A stretch of DNA of 64,000 nucleotides from positions 6,266,187 through 6,330,186 of the forward strand of contig NW_025062475.1 in the NCBI RefSeq assembly GCF_000002995.4, given 5' to 3'. Shown piece by piece: positions 15,001 to 27,438 of the stretch. Position 1 is the first letter of the stretch. Every line of letters starts with the position of its first letter. The notes under the pieces were generated by a model that made no database searches, had not been told where the DNA came from, and saw nothing but the letters and a program-made list of their open reading frames with translations. The stretch is from Brugia malayi. Taxonomy: Eukaryota; Nematoda; Chromadorea; Rhabditida; Onchocercidae. Position numbers and translations under genes: made by a program.

Positions 15001-17072
15001 ACAGCACATTTATTAATTGATGCAGATTCGACAAATCATATTGGTACATCAGAGTCAAGCCCATCATCTAGTAACGACCGTCAACAGCAGTACTTTTTAT
15101 GAACTTGAAATAGTTCAAATGTTATGATTTAATGTATATTTGAATAAGTTTTTGATTTTAAAGCGAGTTCAACTTTTTTTTCTCATCACTAATGCTGATA
15201 TTTTATATTATATCATGAAAGCAGAAACAATTAGCTATGTCAGAGAATGATATGCCAGGAGAAAATGTGAAGCAGTATTAGAATAAGTATTCTGATCTAA
15301 AAATATTTAAGATCAACTCTGCGAAAAAGTTGTCCGGATTTGACGATATCTGGCAGTGCAGGTATGTTGCCGAAAAATATGGAAGCTTGTCGAGCACAAA
15401 ATCGTAATCGCCGAGCTCATGAAAAGAAACAAGCAGCATTATGGAAAAAGAAACCCATAGCTGTATGCTTTTGAAAACATGTTAAATTATCGTTTCATTG
15501 TATTTCTTGCAAGCGAAACAATTCTAAGACTAAAGAAAACATCAATTCCGTCTTCTTTATTGTCGAATATAACCTAAAAGTTATTGCAACAGTTTTTGTA
15601 CAAAAAAAAATGTGAAGGAGTGACAGTGCGCGATACTGCTTTTATATTAGGTTGGTGCCATGATGAATGAACATTGTGGGATCTTTTAGGTCAGTTTTTT
15701 TTTTTTTTTTTTTGGAATAAAAGAATTAGAGAATTGATTCAACAAGTAATGGATAAATATTTTTTTTAGGAGTGGAGTTTAGACGATGTTCTGCTATGGC
15801 TGCAACATTGTAAATTAGATGATGTGGCATCAGTAATGATCGGTTATGATATTAATGGAGCTGATGTGGAACGATGGGATAACAGTACCCTTGGTATACT
15901 GCACTAAAATTTTTTTCATCTCTCTATTCACTTTTACTTTATGTAGTCATAAGATGATAAGAGAGAGATAAGAGAAGCATATTTTTTCATATAGATTATT
16001 TTATGGTTCGAAAATACTTAACATTATCTGAAAGTTTGTGAGGAATATCTTACTGAGAGTGCAACTTACTTATTGCAGAGCAGCTTGGTATATCAACGGA
16101 GCACACGAGGACCAAAATATTGAATGAGCTACGAGCACTGAAGGTACGACAGACAAATCCACCAGTTGAAATAAACGGAACTGGTGGTGTTAGGTCTAAG
16201 GTACTATTCAGTCTTATATAAGCACGAAATTCCCTTTAGGTTTAATAAATCATGATACTAAAAAGATGCAATATGTTAAGTGTTATCAGATTTGCAATCT
16301 CCTCGCATAATTGCTGGATTGAAATCAACCAGTCCTTTTTATAGAGAGGTAAACCTGTGATACCGCTATTCAAATTGGTGCGATCAACCAGTTACGACAA
16401 AGTGGTTGCACTGGAGACACCTTTAACAACTCGGGATATTACTGTGGCTGAGGGGAGGTTTGGTTGTCTGCAAGTCACAAAAGTCAACGGTGCTAACATT
16501 CCGCTAAGGGAGCAAGACTGGTGCGCTGCAATAATTTTTTCTTGTGAATTTTTCATTTTTATACATTACTAACAATCGGCCAGAAATGAAATTTTCAGCT
16601 TTCTGGAAATTAATGAAATGCCTGGGCAAGCATTCCGTTCACCACTTATGTTCACCAAATTAGTTACTGAGGCAAATGGTGAACCGATTAGGTTGGTTGT
16701 TCTCAGACGGCGTTTACTTCCTATTGGGGATACAATGGGCAACTACGATTATGATAATGATACTTCCGGTCGTGGTACATTTTTTGAAAAAACACTTCAG
16801 GCTCTTGATCAGGTTAGTATCATTAGTAAAGAGGCAATAGAATCGTCCGTGAGAGTTAGGGCATTCTAATCCAGTTAAACGAGTTGTTTAGAATTTTTTT
16901 TAAAACTTGAAGTTATAAGTGAATAATTTTTGTTGTTTAAACATTAGTTTAAACGCTTAATTCCCTAATTTTTCAGGAGTCATCGGGAAGCAGTGGAGTA
17001 TCATCAAGTGAATTGTCTTCAGAGCTACCGCCACTTAACGATGATAATAAATCTCAAGTACTAAGGTTATGA
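24..17072 (+). CDS. SAM- and PDZ-like-domain scaffold protein, family not identified
   Basis: Multi-exon gene rebuilt from splice sites and phase. Exons: 24-50, 3162-3316, 4101-4214, 7026-7180, 11624-11702, 12297-12529, 14060-14148, 14352-14469, 15026-15089, 15357-15462, 15770-15893, 16079 to 16183 or 16186, 16290-16348, about 16413-16520, 16599-16812 and 16977-17072. The first part is Ser/Asn/Gln-rich and charged, with an Asp run near 12500. A basic segment (MMRRFGGIKSVGAIRRQWHR) lies at 14078-14137. A SAM domain follows (begins EWSLDDVLLWLQ), then a PDZ-like stretch (LQVTKVNG ... PIRLVVLRRR). The tail is Ser-rich and ends SQVLRL. SAM and PDZ domains suggest a protein-interaction scaffold, perhaps at membranes or junctions; that is inference. 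The weakest points are exon 24-50, whose frame is open to the window edge, and the joins between 16183 and 16417. Confidence 0.62.
251..274. repeat. 24-bp direct repeat, copy 1
   Basis: Identical to bases 1055-1078. The core ACTTCGGAAGT is a near-perfect dyad (ACTTC / GAAGT around one G). Both copies lie in the proposed first intron of the SAM/PDZ-like gene. Confidence 0.8.
1055..1078. repeat. 24-bp direct repeat, copy 2
   Basis: Second exact copy of the 24 bases at 251-274, about 800 bases away and in the same orientation. Flanking sequence is not similar apart from A/T runs. Confidence 0.8.
1433..1476. repeat. 44-base pure pyrimidine (CT-rich) tract
   Basis: An uninterrupted run of C and T, mostly CT repeats, ends just before AATTCACTATAG. 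It lies in the proposed first intron of the SAM/PDZ-like gene. It could be a simple microsatellite or an exaggerated polypyrimidine tract before an acceptor AG at 1487-1488. Confidence 0.85.
6575..6610. repeat. Tandem duplication of 18 bp
   Basis: GTAATTTAAATCATTTTT occurs twice head to tail with no mismatch, in the intron between exons 4101-4214 and 7026-7180. It looks like a small local duplication. Confidence 0.85.
7181..11623. other. Long intron of the SAM/PDZ-like gene
   Basis: About 4.4 kb of AT-rich sequence between a GGAG|GTATCA donor and a TTTTTTAG acceptor, in matching phase 1. Apart from a protein-like open stretch near 9353-9466, nothing recognisable was seen. The longer ORFs at 9644-9925 are hydrophobic, low-complexity readings of T-rich DNA. 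Confidence 0.5.
15770..16147 (+). other. SAM domain coding exons
   Basis: Two exons (15770-15893, then from 16079) encode a typical sterile alpha motif. It opens with a tryptophan-containing EWSLDDVLLWLQ helix, has a central GYDINGADVERW segment, and closes with LEQLGI and a helix NELRALK. SAM domains bind other SAM domains, other proteins or occasionally RNA; the partner cannot be read here. The splice keeps phase 1, G joined to AG to give Glu. Confidence 0.8.
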
Positions 17073-20000
17073 TTCTCAATTGGAGGAAGTATTAGAAAAA
17101 GCATGAGCATTGTATGCATAATTCAATTATTTTTATTTGATTCAGTTACAATTAATTTTGTTATTAATTTGCAAAATTTTGGAATTTAAAAAATTTCAGT
17201 CCTTCAAGTCCCTAGAACCTTACTGAATTTCATTCCAATAAAAATGTGAATATCCATAAAATATATCTTATTTTACAAATGTAAATCCTCTAGTCCAAAT
17301 ATAATACATAATTGTAATTAGTGTTAGAAAAATAGCATTCAAATTGCTCAAATATTGATGAAATTTTCGAATGAGATTATTTTTCTATTTAACAAAAAAA
17401 TATAATTTATTTGTAAATGCACTAAAGTTGATTTTTGATTTGTTTTATTATTATATATATGAAATGATGTTTTCTAGTTATTTCTTTTTTGATGAAATTT
17501 AATTTGGTTACTATAAATCAGTTTCCTTCAACATTTTATAAAATTAAAGCTTCGGATAAGGTAAACCTTATCTGGGAGTTTCCACAAAGATAATAACAGA
17601 AAGGAGCTAATGAAGGTAAAGTATTTGGTCTTTTTTTATTAAGTTATTATTCATAAATGCGGGAAAACATTTTCAATAATGATTGAAAAATTATACTAAC
17701 ACCAGTTATACCATCATTCTGAAATTCATCTGAAAGGTAGTACTAGGTGACTGTGTTAAGAACGATGTTATGGATTGCCTGTGCACTAACACGCATGATT
17801 TGTTTGAAAAAAACCAAATTACAACGCTTGCATATTTGCATGGAATGAACGGGCAGCCGAGTAATTCTACAACTCTTCGTGATGTCCAACAATTGCAGTT
17901 CTAAATTTTCTTTTTTTTTTTTTGAAAAACATCCCAACATTTTCTAAATTTTATTTATGATCCGTAGTGGATGACGACGTAAATTTTCTGCATCATTATG
18001 GGGAAATTTGAAATTAAAGTTGTGTGGGCAGTTCATTAGATTTTGGTTTTAGTTTCCACATATAGAACGAAAAAAATGGGGTATCATAAGAGAATTCATT
18101 TCAAGAGTTTCGAGAATAAACAAATCTAATTTAAGAAGTTATCACCTCAACGAAATCGAGTAATCAACCAAATTTGTTATCACAACAAAGAAAATAATGA
18201 ATTAAAGCACCTTTCTTCTGACATTCTATTTCTTTATTCACCTTAAAATCAACTGAGATAAATTGATGTACAAGGTATAAGAAATATTACGATTTGTTCA
18301 AAATTTTCCGGAATATAAAAAAGAGAAGTGAATTCTACCTGAAGCAATGTAGAAGGTATTCACTACACACCTTATTGCTTTAATGAACTGTATGAATTTG
18401 ATTACTTCAATCTTATCATTAATTAAATAGTTAAAACATAAATAAGAGGTTAATCCTTAATGAAAACAGTAGAGCAGGAAAACCGCTAATTAAACTCTTT
18501 AGTTTAGTTAAGTTCATGTCAGAAGTTATGTGTACTTAAAATGAAAAAAATAAAGTGAATTCTGCTCATCGAGGCATAATCAATTATTGAAACGTGACAC
18601 ATGGGATATGGCACGAAGGTTTAACGTAAGGCAGATCAGAAAACTTTTTTAACAATCTCATGTAAATTCCACAATTACTTCTGCTTCTAAAATTCCTTTG
18701 CTATCCAACAAAATTCTGTTGTGTTTTGCATGATGGATTTATTTCTGTGATATACTCTTGATTTACTGTAGTATTTTCACAAATAAAATTTGCAATGAGT
18801 TTTATATGGGGTTCTGCTCATCGATCAGTTTGTGGCAATATTGCAAATAAAATCGAAAGATAAACGATATGATTGGTAAAAAATCTGGTATAAACTTATA
18901 CGTTAAGTAAAACTTAAAATTATAATTTAAAGAATATGACTGACTGTTTGAAGAAAATATATTATTACCAATAATAATACTTTCACAACTTATTTGGTAC
19001 ATTTTTTCAAAATTTCTCTATATAAAAACAAACTGAATGTTTCAAAAAAGTGTTTCATATAGAGAAAATAAGGATTAGTTTCTTGAATTCCTGCAAAAAT
19101 CAATAAAGATGCTAAAGAAAACAAAAGCAAATACTGCAATAAAGGGTAGAAAAAACAAAAGTGAAGGAATAAGTTCTTGATTCTTATGATGCATTATCAA
19201 AAAACAATGGTTTGGCATCAGTAAACAAAATCATAAATCAAATAATTAATACGAACCTTTCCTAAATTACCACATTTATCCTAATTCAAAATAAATTCCT
19301 CAATGACAAATATTACTGATGGATAATAAAATGAATGAAACTAGAATTCTTAATCTATAATCAGCGTAAAACTGATCAATCTTTTGCATATGACTATTAT
19401 GAAAATGAATTTGAGAAATTTTAAGAGAATTTTTTATTTGATTTCTGTATTATTTTGACCCAGGAAAAAGATTCCGCCAACTTGGGACAAAACAATTTTG
19501 AATAATCTTAACAAAAATTCAATTTCTTATCCAAAATAGTGAAGAAAATGAGGGATAGATTTGTGCGAAACTTTTCTACTGCTTATTTAAGAAAGTTTAG
19601 AATATCCATCCGATATACTTACCACTTAAGACTCATTTTTGCTTCTGTCTAATTAGTTGAAAATATGATTAAGAAAAATATATAAAATACGACGGACATT
19701 TCTTTGGAATGGTTTCCAACCGCTATTGAATTGTTAATAAGAAATTCATACAACGATACGATATAGTTTTTTCCGTATGTTTGCTCAGTAAATGAATTCA
19801 TCTCTTTAAATGGCACAATTGCCCATGTTACTTAAAGTATTAAAGATTACTTGAAGCAATCTAGCTTCTCGGTACTTTCGAGAAGAGGAAATAGGAACAT
19901 ATGTTAAAATTGGGAAGACACTTCTGTTACTGGTTGGTTTTGGAGAAAGTCGCAGTCCGCCAGTTCTCAGCTACAGATCGAGCAGAGTGTAAATTTTACT

Positions 20001-20229
20001 ATCATTTGCACGGCATCACATAAACCTTTGCGTTTTCTCTTTGACCTGTTAATAAATTAATTAGAAAGTGAAAATGATATTTTAGAAGTTAATTAATAAG
20101 TTTACTAATTTTCGAGTAGGTTTTAAAACCATTTAAAGTTTTAATAGTTCGAGTGATTTTATCATTGAAATATTTTAGTTCCAGAATGAAATAAGATTAT
20201 TGCGAAGACTGTATTGATAATATTTGTAG
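17073..20229. other. Intergenic region, SAM/PDZ-like gene to transporter
   Basis: About 3.1 kb, very AT-rich. It contains the 3' UTR and poly(A) signal of the left gene and the presumed promoter of the SLC36 gene. No coding signal, structural RNA or repeat was recognised. Confidence 0.6.
17237..17242 (+). terminator. Poly(A) signal of the SAM/PDZ-like gene
   Basis: AATAAA lies about 165 bases after the TGA stop at 17070-17072, on the coding strand. It is the first canonical signal after that stop and marks the likely 3' end of the gene. Confidence 0.55.
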
Positions 20230-22978
20230 ATGGAGTCGAATGTAACAGCAGCGGGAGACGACGTGATTGTTTCATCGAATGATGGTGGAGGTGTTGATTA
20301 CGAAGAAGCTTATCTTTTTGCAGAACGAACGAGGAATAACAATAGCTTGAGTCCTGAACAAGCGTTCGCTCATATGGTCAAAGCTATGTTGGGCACTGGG
20401 TTACTTTCATTGCCTCTTGCTTTTAAACATGCTGGACTATGGGTGAGTTGCTGTCCTTCTTATCGTTTCTTTTTCCATCTTTCTACTCAAACATTTTCGA
20501 TTATGTTTGCAACATTTTTTAAGTTGGGTTTGGTTCTAATGGTTATACTGTGTGCCATATGCTTATATTGCATGAGATTGGTAGTTTATGCTGCACATTA
20601 CATCTGTCGAAGGTTAGTTTTATTTCTTTTTTTCAAAATCGCAAATTCTACAAAATCAGTTTTCCAGTTAATTTGTTGAGGATTTCGAGAATATGCAGGA
20701 ATTTACGTCTCTTTAATGAAAGGATAGTAATTATGATTGCCTTGAGTGATTAAGATGGAATTTAAATAATATAGATTTTATATTTTCATTTTACAGAAAC
20801 GGAAGAGATGTTATTGATTATGCTAACGTCATGCGGAGTGCCGTAGAAAGCGGACCAACCTGGATAAGTATCCATGGATATTTCTTTAAGTATGCTATAA
20901 ACTTCAATGTTATAAATCATTATTTGAGATAAAGTGTGTGATTTCAATTTTATTTTAAATAATCTACTTCATATTTCAGTCTTTACATTAAAATTAATAG
21001 TCCTTTACAGACAGCTGTTAAATATTAATATGTTTTGTGCGCAACTTGGATTCTGTTGTGTATATTTTGTGTTTATGGCTGATAATATTCAAAGCGTATG
21101 CCTTCTTCTTTTATAAATTTATTTTAATGGACTTTAGCACATTCATTTATTAATTTTTCTGTATTCCCTCGTGAAATGTTCCTTCAAGTTTTTCGATATG
21201 AACACGATAATTCATATGCCGAGATCAGTTTGGATGGTATTGCTTCTTATTCCGATACTGTCGATCTGCTCGATTCGTCATTTAAATAAGCTAGCTCCAT
21301 TTGCTCTTCTTGCCAACTGCTTATATTTATGTAAGTTTCTTATTCACTGTTTTATATCGTTACTAAATCTCATTATTTGCTGAGAAATAACCCAGTAGTT
21401 TTTTGTACACTATTTCTTCACTGTTAGAAATGTCTCTTTTTACAGCCGCCGTATTTATCTTGTTGTACTTCTTCTTCACTCATTTGAAACCGTCGTCTGG
21501 TTTTCCAGCTATTGGACAGATTGAAAATATTCCTCTTTATTTCGGAACAGTTTTGTTCGCTTTTGAGGGAGTCGCCGTGGTATGATACAAGATTTTAGTA
21601 TTCACGTTTTTTTAGCGTTCGATAAAATATAGAAATTAATTTCATTCAATCGTAGAGTAAAATATGACTAAGTTTTTGCTAGCCAGACAGTTTTTTTCTG
21701 TCGGATTTTAATCTTGTCATTTCCAAAAACTATAGATTTTCTTTACCGAAACTTTTTATGGAATTTTTATAAGATTCATTTTGCTGAAAAGGAAGAATAT
21801 ATTCGGAAGGGCTACAGATCAATATTGTGACAATTTGAATATTCTGTTATTAATAGATTTTACCGGTAGAAAGTCGTATGAGTCAGCCACAACTTTTTAT
21901 TAAATGGAATGGAGTTTTGAATTGTTCATGTTTGGTTGTGATGATTATATTTGCGATGATGGGATTTTACGGTTACCTTGCTGTTGGTAATGAAGTTAGC
22001 GATACCATCACTCTGAACGTACCACACGAACCGTAAGTCACTTGTTTAAATTCTATAGCTCTATAGCTGTAACTGAATTAAAGTTTTCGTGAGATTTGGT
22101 TTCTCGATGTTTTTCATCGTATTGTTCTTCAGTTTTTTTTTTTTGTTTTTTGAGTGTAAAAATTTTTTTAATTTCAGAATGTACCAAAGCATTAAGCTCA
22201 TTTTTTCGATATGTGTGATGGTGTCATATCCTTTACAATTTTTCATTCCAATGGAACGAGTCGAAAAATGGATGACTAGAAAAATCCCAGTCGAAAACCA
22301 GACAGCGTACATTTATTTTGCGCGATACGGAATTGTGTTGTTGACATGTCAGCTCATTTTTTGTTTTTTCCATATTTGAAACTCTAAATGTTTATCCTTT
22401 TACATGGATTTCTTACAAAAACTGTACCGATTCCTACTTTTACTAAAAATCAAGTATTACATCAAGTTTTTGTAATAAATTTTGCCATGGAGTACTAACT
22501 GTTTCTTTTTTAGGTGCAATTGCAGAACTTATTCCCCATCTTGCCTTATTTATCTCATTTGTTGGAGCATTCTCAGGATCTTCGATGGCTCTGCTCTTCC
22601 CACCTTTCATTGATCTCCTTGTAATTTTTTATAATTTTATTTTAAAATAATTTTCTTTAAAAGTTTTTATTAGAAAATTAGACTCAGAGAAGATATTAAA
22701 CATGATATTTATTTCAGAAAGTACTTACTCATAGGCAAAATATTTTTATTAGTTGATAGTGAGAAATTGCAAAAATCATACGATGTATTATGCTAAGTAA
22801 ATTTAAAATGTTCACTGAATAAAGGTCAACTTTTTAGGTCTCGCATTCTCGAGGCAAATTAGTGCTCAAGGTTTGGCTAATCGACTTAACATTACTACTT
22901 TTTGCACTGATTGGTCTGGTAGCAGGAACATACACTGCATTGATTGAAATATTCAGAAAGATTGGACAGCCAGTGTAG
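20230..22978 (+). CDS. SLC36-type proton-coupled amino acid transporter
   Basis: Ten exons, all joins in phase: 20230-20442, 20524-20612, 20797-20889, 21011-21095, 21189-21330, 21446-21579, 21857-22032, 22178-22347, 22514-22620, 22838-22978, giving 449 residues. After a soluble acidic N terminus comes the family signature around residue 50 (MVKAMLGTGLLSLPLAFKHA), the first membrane segment of amino-acid/auxin permease (AAAP) proteins. About ten further hydrophobic segments follow. Another conserved block is LYFGTVLFAFEGVAV, then the loop ending MSQPQLF. Family members move small neutral amino acids with protons across plasma or lysosomal membranes. It resembles the nematode SLC36 transporters (skat-1 group), but the exact orthologue is not resolved. 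An AG stands directly before the ATG, suggesting a trans-splice or cis-splice acceptor. Confidence 0.92.
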
Positions 22979-25900
22979 AGTTTGTAATCAACTAAATCTT
23001 TCTTAAATCGGTAAAAAAAGAAAGTTGTATTTGACTGTGGGAAATTTTTAATTACTTGGGGTTTTCTCCGCTGTCTGCTGTTGTAAATGTAAATAAATTT
23101 TACGTTCTTTCTTTAAGTTGCTTTTTTTTTCATAACCAACTTCTAACTTATGCTGGTATAAAATTATTAAAAACAGGTGTTAATATTGTATCTTTTTTAT
23201 TAAATTCGTGATGGATATCATTTGAAGAACAAATAAACTATTGAGTCATCATATTCATATTTCAAAAATTGTATATAAAATTCACTTAGCATTTGTCCTC
23301 CTCACATATATTCTCTAGTTATGAAGAATTTACTAGGAAGAAAGATACTTCATTTACTTTCTTGTTCATTCTTGTTTGTTTAAATTCTGAGTATTTAAAA
23401 AGCATCCTGTTGTTGCCAGCTTAGTGAATAATTTAAGGCTCCGTATACTCTATTATATAATCTTTATAGTAAATGCCTGGCATTTTATAGGAAATAGATT
23501 ATGTTTGTGATAGTGAATGTGTTTGTCTTACAATAATTTGCTTTTAAGTTGTCAGTTCTATTTAATGCAACCAATAAAGCTTTTACTCATTCTCTTTTTC
23601 TCTTTGAAAACTTGCATTGCGTTCATTCTGAATTCATTAAAACCTAAAGGAATTTCAAAAATAGACTTCGGGTTTCAAGACTATTAAGAGCTGTATGTTG
23701 CGGAAAGACGTTATCTGTAGTGAAAGAAATCAGCAATTCTGTGAGTCGTTGATCGATTGTTTTCTGCTTGAAATAGATCTGATTAGTCCACAGTTATTGT
23801 TATGTATTAGATACATTTGCTGCGAGACGTTTTTTTTTTTTTTTTTTTAACGTAAGAAAAAATAAGGAAACTGAGATCGGATCTAAATTTTCCAGACAGG
23901 ATAGTATTTTGGAAAATAAAGTAAACACATATGAAAAAATGAAGATTAACTTGTTGTTTGTCTTCACTTGCTTAAGCTCTTTAAGTCTAGCTGAATTTAA
24001 AAATTTCAGACCTACTAGAAGTTTTGAATTTTAAAAGGCTAAATTTTGCTGAGTAAGATATGAGTCAATCTTTTCTAGAAAAATCTAACTAAACAATTTT
24101 CATTTATAAATGACATTTGCTGTCAGCTCTGGACACATATTTGAGGAAGTATAAAATTAAATTAGTGAATTTTCTTAGCTTGGAATTGCTACTGCTCGTT
24201 GATCTTTCCAGTTTTCCTTCGTTCCAAGCAACAATGTGCTACAAAGTGTTATAAGTCAAAGGCTACTTTAAAATGTATGAGATATCTTGCTTCAGAAAAT
24301 TTCGTTGAACTCTGATTTTTACTGCAAAACGAAAGATGTTTCATAAGACAACAGCTGTTCGGCAACATCTAAAACCTTCAATGGATTAGATTGATGGGTA
24401 GTTTTGCTGAAAGAATGATGCAGTTTAGCCTCTTTCTCCTCTCAATTAACCTCTCGTTTGAAAGCTTACATACTGATATAAAGTGTGCAGGATATGATTG
24501 ATAAAAGCACTCTTCAGAAGAATTAGCTCATATCCAGTTTGTTTCAGTTACTGTTGTCGTTGCTGCTTCATCGCTATTGCTATTGCCCTCTCCATCCAGT
24601 CCTCTTCCTCATTTCCCCTTTTATCAGTATATTGATATGATTTGCCGCATATACCTTTCCTATCATATCACTTCCACTTCTAAATTGATAGCAGAATGAG
24701 CCCGGAAGCATTTACTTATCAAATTTTGAGCCATTTTTCTCTTTTCCAATTCAAATTCATATAAGCACGAAATGTTCATGACATTACTGCAATATTGAGA
24801 GCAGTTGCAATTATCCACATGATACTTATACATTTGTTTGTTTTTGATTTCTTATTTTCAAAAAGCTACAAATCAGACAATTTGTCCTTATGTGTCATCT
24901 TTATTTAGAAGCATTTGAAGTTCAAGTTTTATTCATAAGAATTATAGAGTGAAGTGAGTTTTAATGGAATGCTTGTGTGGGCGGTTTTGATTTGTGCATT
25001 ACTTTAACCAATGAAATTTCTATATGATTAAATCAAATATTGCAAGCAACCACGTCATATTTATGATTTGCGAGCTGACATAGCTGATAAATTCACCAAT
25101 TTCATTGCCCCTTTCATCATTTTTTTTTTTTTTTTTTGTGATAAACGATTTACACTAAAAAGTATGAAGTGCTAATCTTTGCTATCGTAAATTCAACGGA
25201 TTCAGCTATATGTTGCGAATCACAGGGTTTGATGTTATAATGGAATGTTTTATGATAATATAATAGGGAACGAATTTTATGTAGGCCATTTATGGTACTT
25301 CTGCTTCTAGAATCTTTTTTTTTAGTAGTGTATATTAATGCATGGGGTGCGAAAGAAGTTTCCGGGCTTGTTAACATGGGTGGAGAGCGCAAATTAAAAC
25401 TGGGAAATTTAACAGTGAGTAAAAATTTATAACATATGATATTTCCAAAAAATTCATTTATATCAGGTGTTTTTTTTTGACAAAAAAATTTATCAGACGT
25501 TATAAACTTTCGACCCATTTTTTTTTTTTTTTTTTTAAGCTAAGGAATGAATTTACAGCAACAACTTGATAAAGTTTAAATGTTACCATTTTTCTTAATT
25601 TTTGCTACTACCATCAACTCAGTTAAAGTCATCATTTTAGTCAAATCTAGTGAAAGTGACATCTAACGCGAAGCATTAAATCTTTGCTACTAAGTCCAAC
25701 AAACCTAACTCTTTGGAAGCTTAGGGCTCTGTTCTAACTCGCGAAAATTAAGGATAGCTAAAAAATCCTGGAATGAAATCATTAAATTTGAATTGATATT
25801 CATCCACAACTTTTTCTTCCTGCACATCTTAACAAACAAACAAAGAATATTTTCCTATATATTTAGTGTTGAAAGATCAAGTTTAACGAAAATGTCACCG

Positions 25901-26007
25901 AAATGAATTTTATTTGTGTGAGTTAACACTTTTCCGCTTATCTTTAATTCCAAATTAACCGCCTGAAATTACTGCAGGCAATTGAGAAACTTTCGTTGAC
26001 AATTAAA
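22979..26007. other. Intergenic region, transporter to FAR gene
   Basis: About 3 kb, AT-rich, with T runs at 23830-23848, 25120-25137 and 25518-25536. A 122-codon minus-strand ORF (25150-25518) lies between two of the runs. It has no recognisable domain and, at this base composition, is about as long as the longest chance ORF expected in the window. The last few hundred bases should hold the FAR promoter. A TTACTGCAG at about 25970-25978 could be the spliced-leader acceptor. Confidence 0.5.
23092..23097 (+). terminator. Poly(A) signal of the SLC36-type gene
   Basis: AATAAA lies about 115 bases after the TAG stop at 22976-22978. Spacing and strand fit a normal nematode 3' end. Confidence 0.7.
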
Positions 26008-27438
26008 ATGTATCACCGATTGATTCTGCTGGCATTAGTTGGCACTACTATGGCAAATGTTATTCCTTTCTCTATGAGTAATATTCCGGAAGAATATAAA
26101 GGTATGTGAAGTATAGAGTACAAGCAAAAGAATACAAATTATGTAAAGATAAAAGCGTAAAAATATAATGAGATCATGAAATATCTTTATGCTCTTATCT
26201 TTATGTACTTTATGCTCTTGTGTTTATGTAATTAGAATGAACCATAAATTCTTAAAATTTTATAAAATTCGCAAACTTATTCAATTAGATCTTTATAATA
26301 ATCATCCATAAATTTAATCTCTCCTTGACCCTTAATCAGCATGTAATTCGGTTTCTTAAATTCATATTTCAAAGTTTGTCTTATAATGAATGCTTTAAAA
26401 TATTCGTATTGAGAGGAGAGCTTTATAAATTTGCGGTAATTTCATTAATGAAGTTATCAAATAATATTTGTAATACACTTGAAGAATTTATACCTGAAGA
26501 AGTGAGGAATTTCTACAAAGATTTGACAGTGGAAGATAAAGAAATTCTTCGTGAATTAGCAAGCAAACATGCGACGTTTGCAAATGAAGATGCTGCACTG
26601 GAAGCGCTTAAAGACAAGTCCGATAAACTTTACAAAAACGCAGTGGAACTACGAAATTTCGTCAAAGCAAAAATTGACAGCTTAAAGCCAGATGCTAAAA
26701 TATTTGTCGATGAGGTTATCCATACATTTTCCTATCAAAGTCCAAAACAGCGTCCAATTCATTCGTTAACTTTGCCTTTTCTGCTTCTGCAAAATATTAG
26801 TTAAACAAAATAATGCAGTAAATCTGATCCATCTCATTTCTATTTCTCTATTATGCTCAATTTTGTTCAGTTTATTTTATTAGCTTCAGCTAACAGTTAA
26901 CATGGAAATAGTCAATCAGATTTTATCCAGAACGAGATGTATTGAAAAAATGAAAATATCAATTCGTGAATGGCGCATTAAAATAATTAAAATTTAAGAT
27001 AATCGCCAAGGCACGATCATTGCGATCAGACGACGGGCACAAGCTTGATACAGAAAAAATTAAACAAGCAGCCCGAGATATCATTGCTAAATATCAAGCA
27101 CTCAGTGAAGAAACTAAGGAAGAACTGAAAGTGACATTCCCTGCCATCGCCAAAATCATTGGCAGTGAGCTTTTCTTTAAAAAATTTATAATTGAAAGTC
27201 ATTCTCGAGTATTGAAGAATGATAATGTAAAACCTCTCGTAACTTATGCTTGTCAAACTAAACATTCTGGAACTTATTTTTCATGGGAATATTTAAAAAT
27301 TTCACGACTATTTATATGTACTTCCAAGAACAAATTCATGACTTTACATTTCAAATTATTGCTTAACATTTTATTACGAATAATATTTCAGACGAAAAAC
27401 TCAAAAGGATCGCGAGTACCTTTTTACAAAAGAATTAG
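26008..27438 (+). CDS. far-1: Fatty-acid- and retinol-binding protein (FAR-1 type), secreted
   Basis: Four exons join in phase: 26008-26101, 26485-26714, 26999-27164, 27392-27438, giving 178 residues, the usual length for filarial FAR-1. It starts with a hydrophobic signal peptide (about residues 1-16, ending TTMA). The conserved SNIPEEYKEFIPEEV block follows, then long Lys/Glu-rich amphipathic helices, and it ends STFLQKN. FAR proteins are nematode-specific, all-helical carriers released by the worm that bind fatty acids and retinol. They serve lipid uptake and probably act on host lipid signalling. This exact function is family knowledge; the sequence shows the family clearly. The protein is the best species clue here and looks closest to Brugia/Wuchereria, from memory rather than a search. 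The gene is convergent with the Ku70 gene. Confidence 0.96.

Noticed and set aside
25150..25518. 122-codon minus-strand ORF as a gene
   Set aside because: No domain, no splice context, and its length is about that of the longest chance ORF expected in 64 kb of such AT-rich DNA. It is kept only as a low-interest finding because of the flanking T runs.
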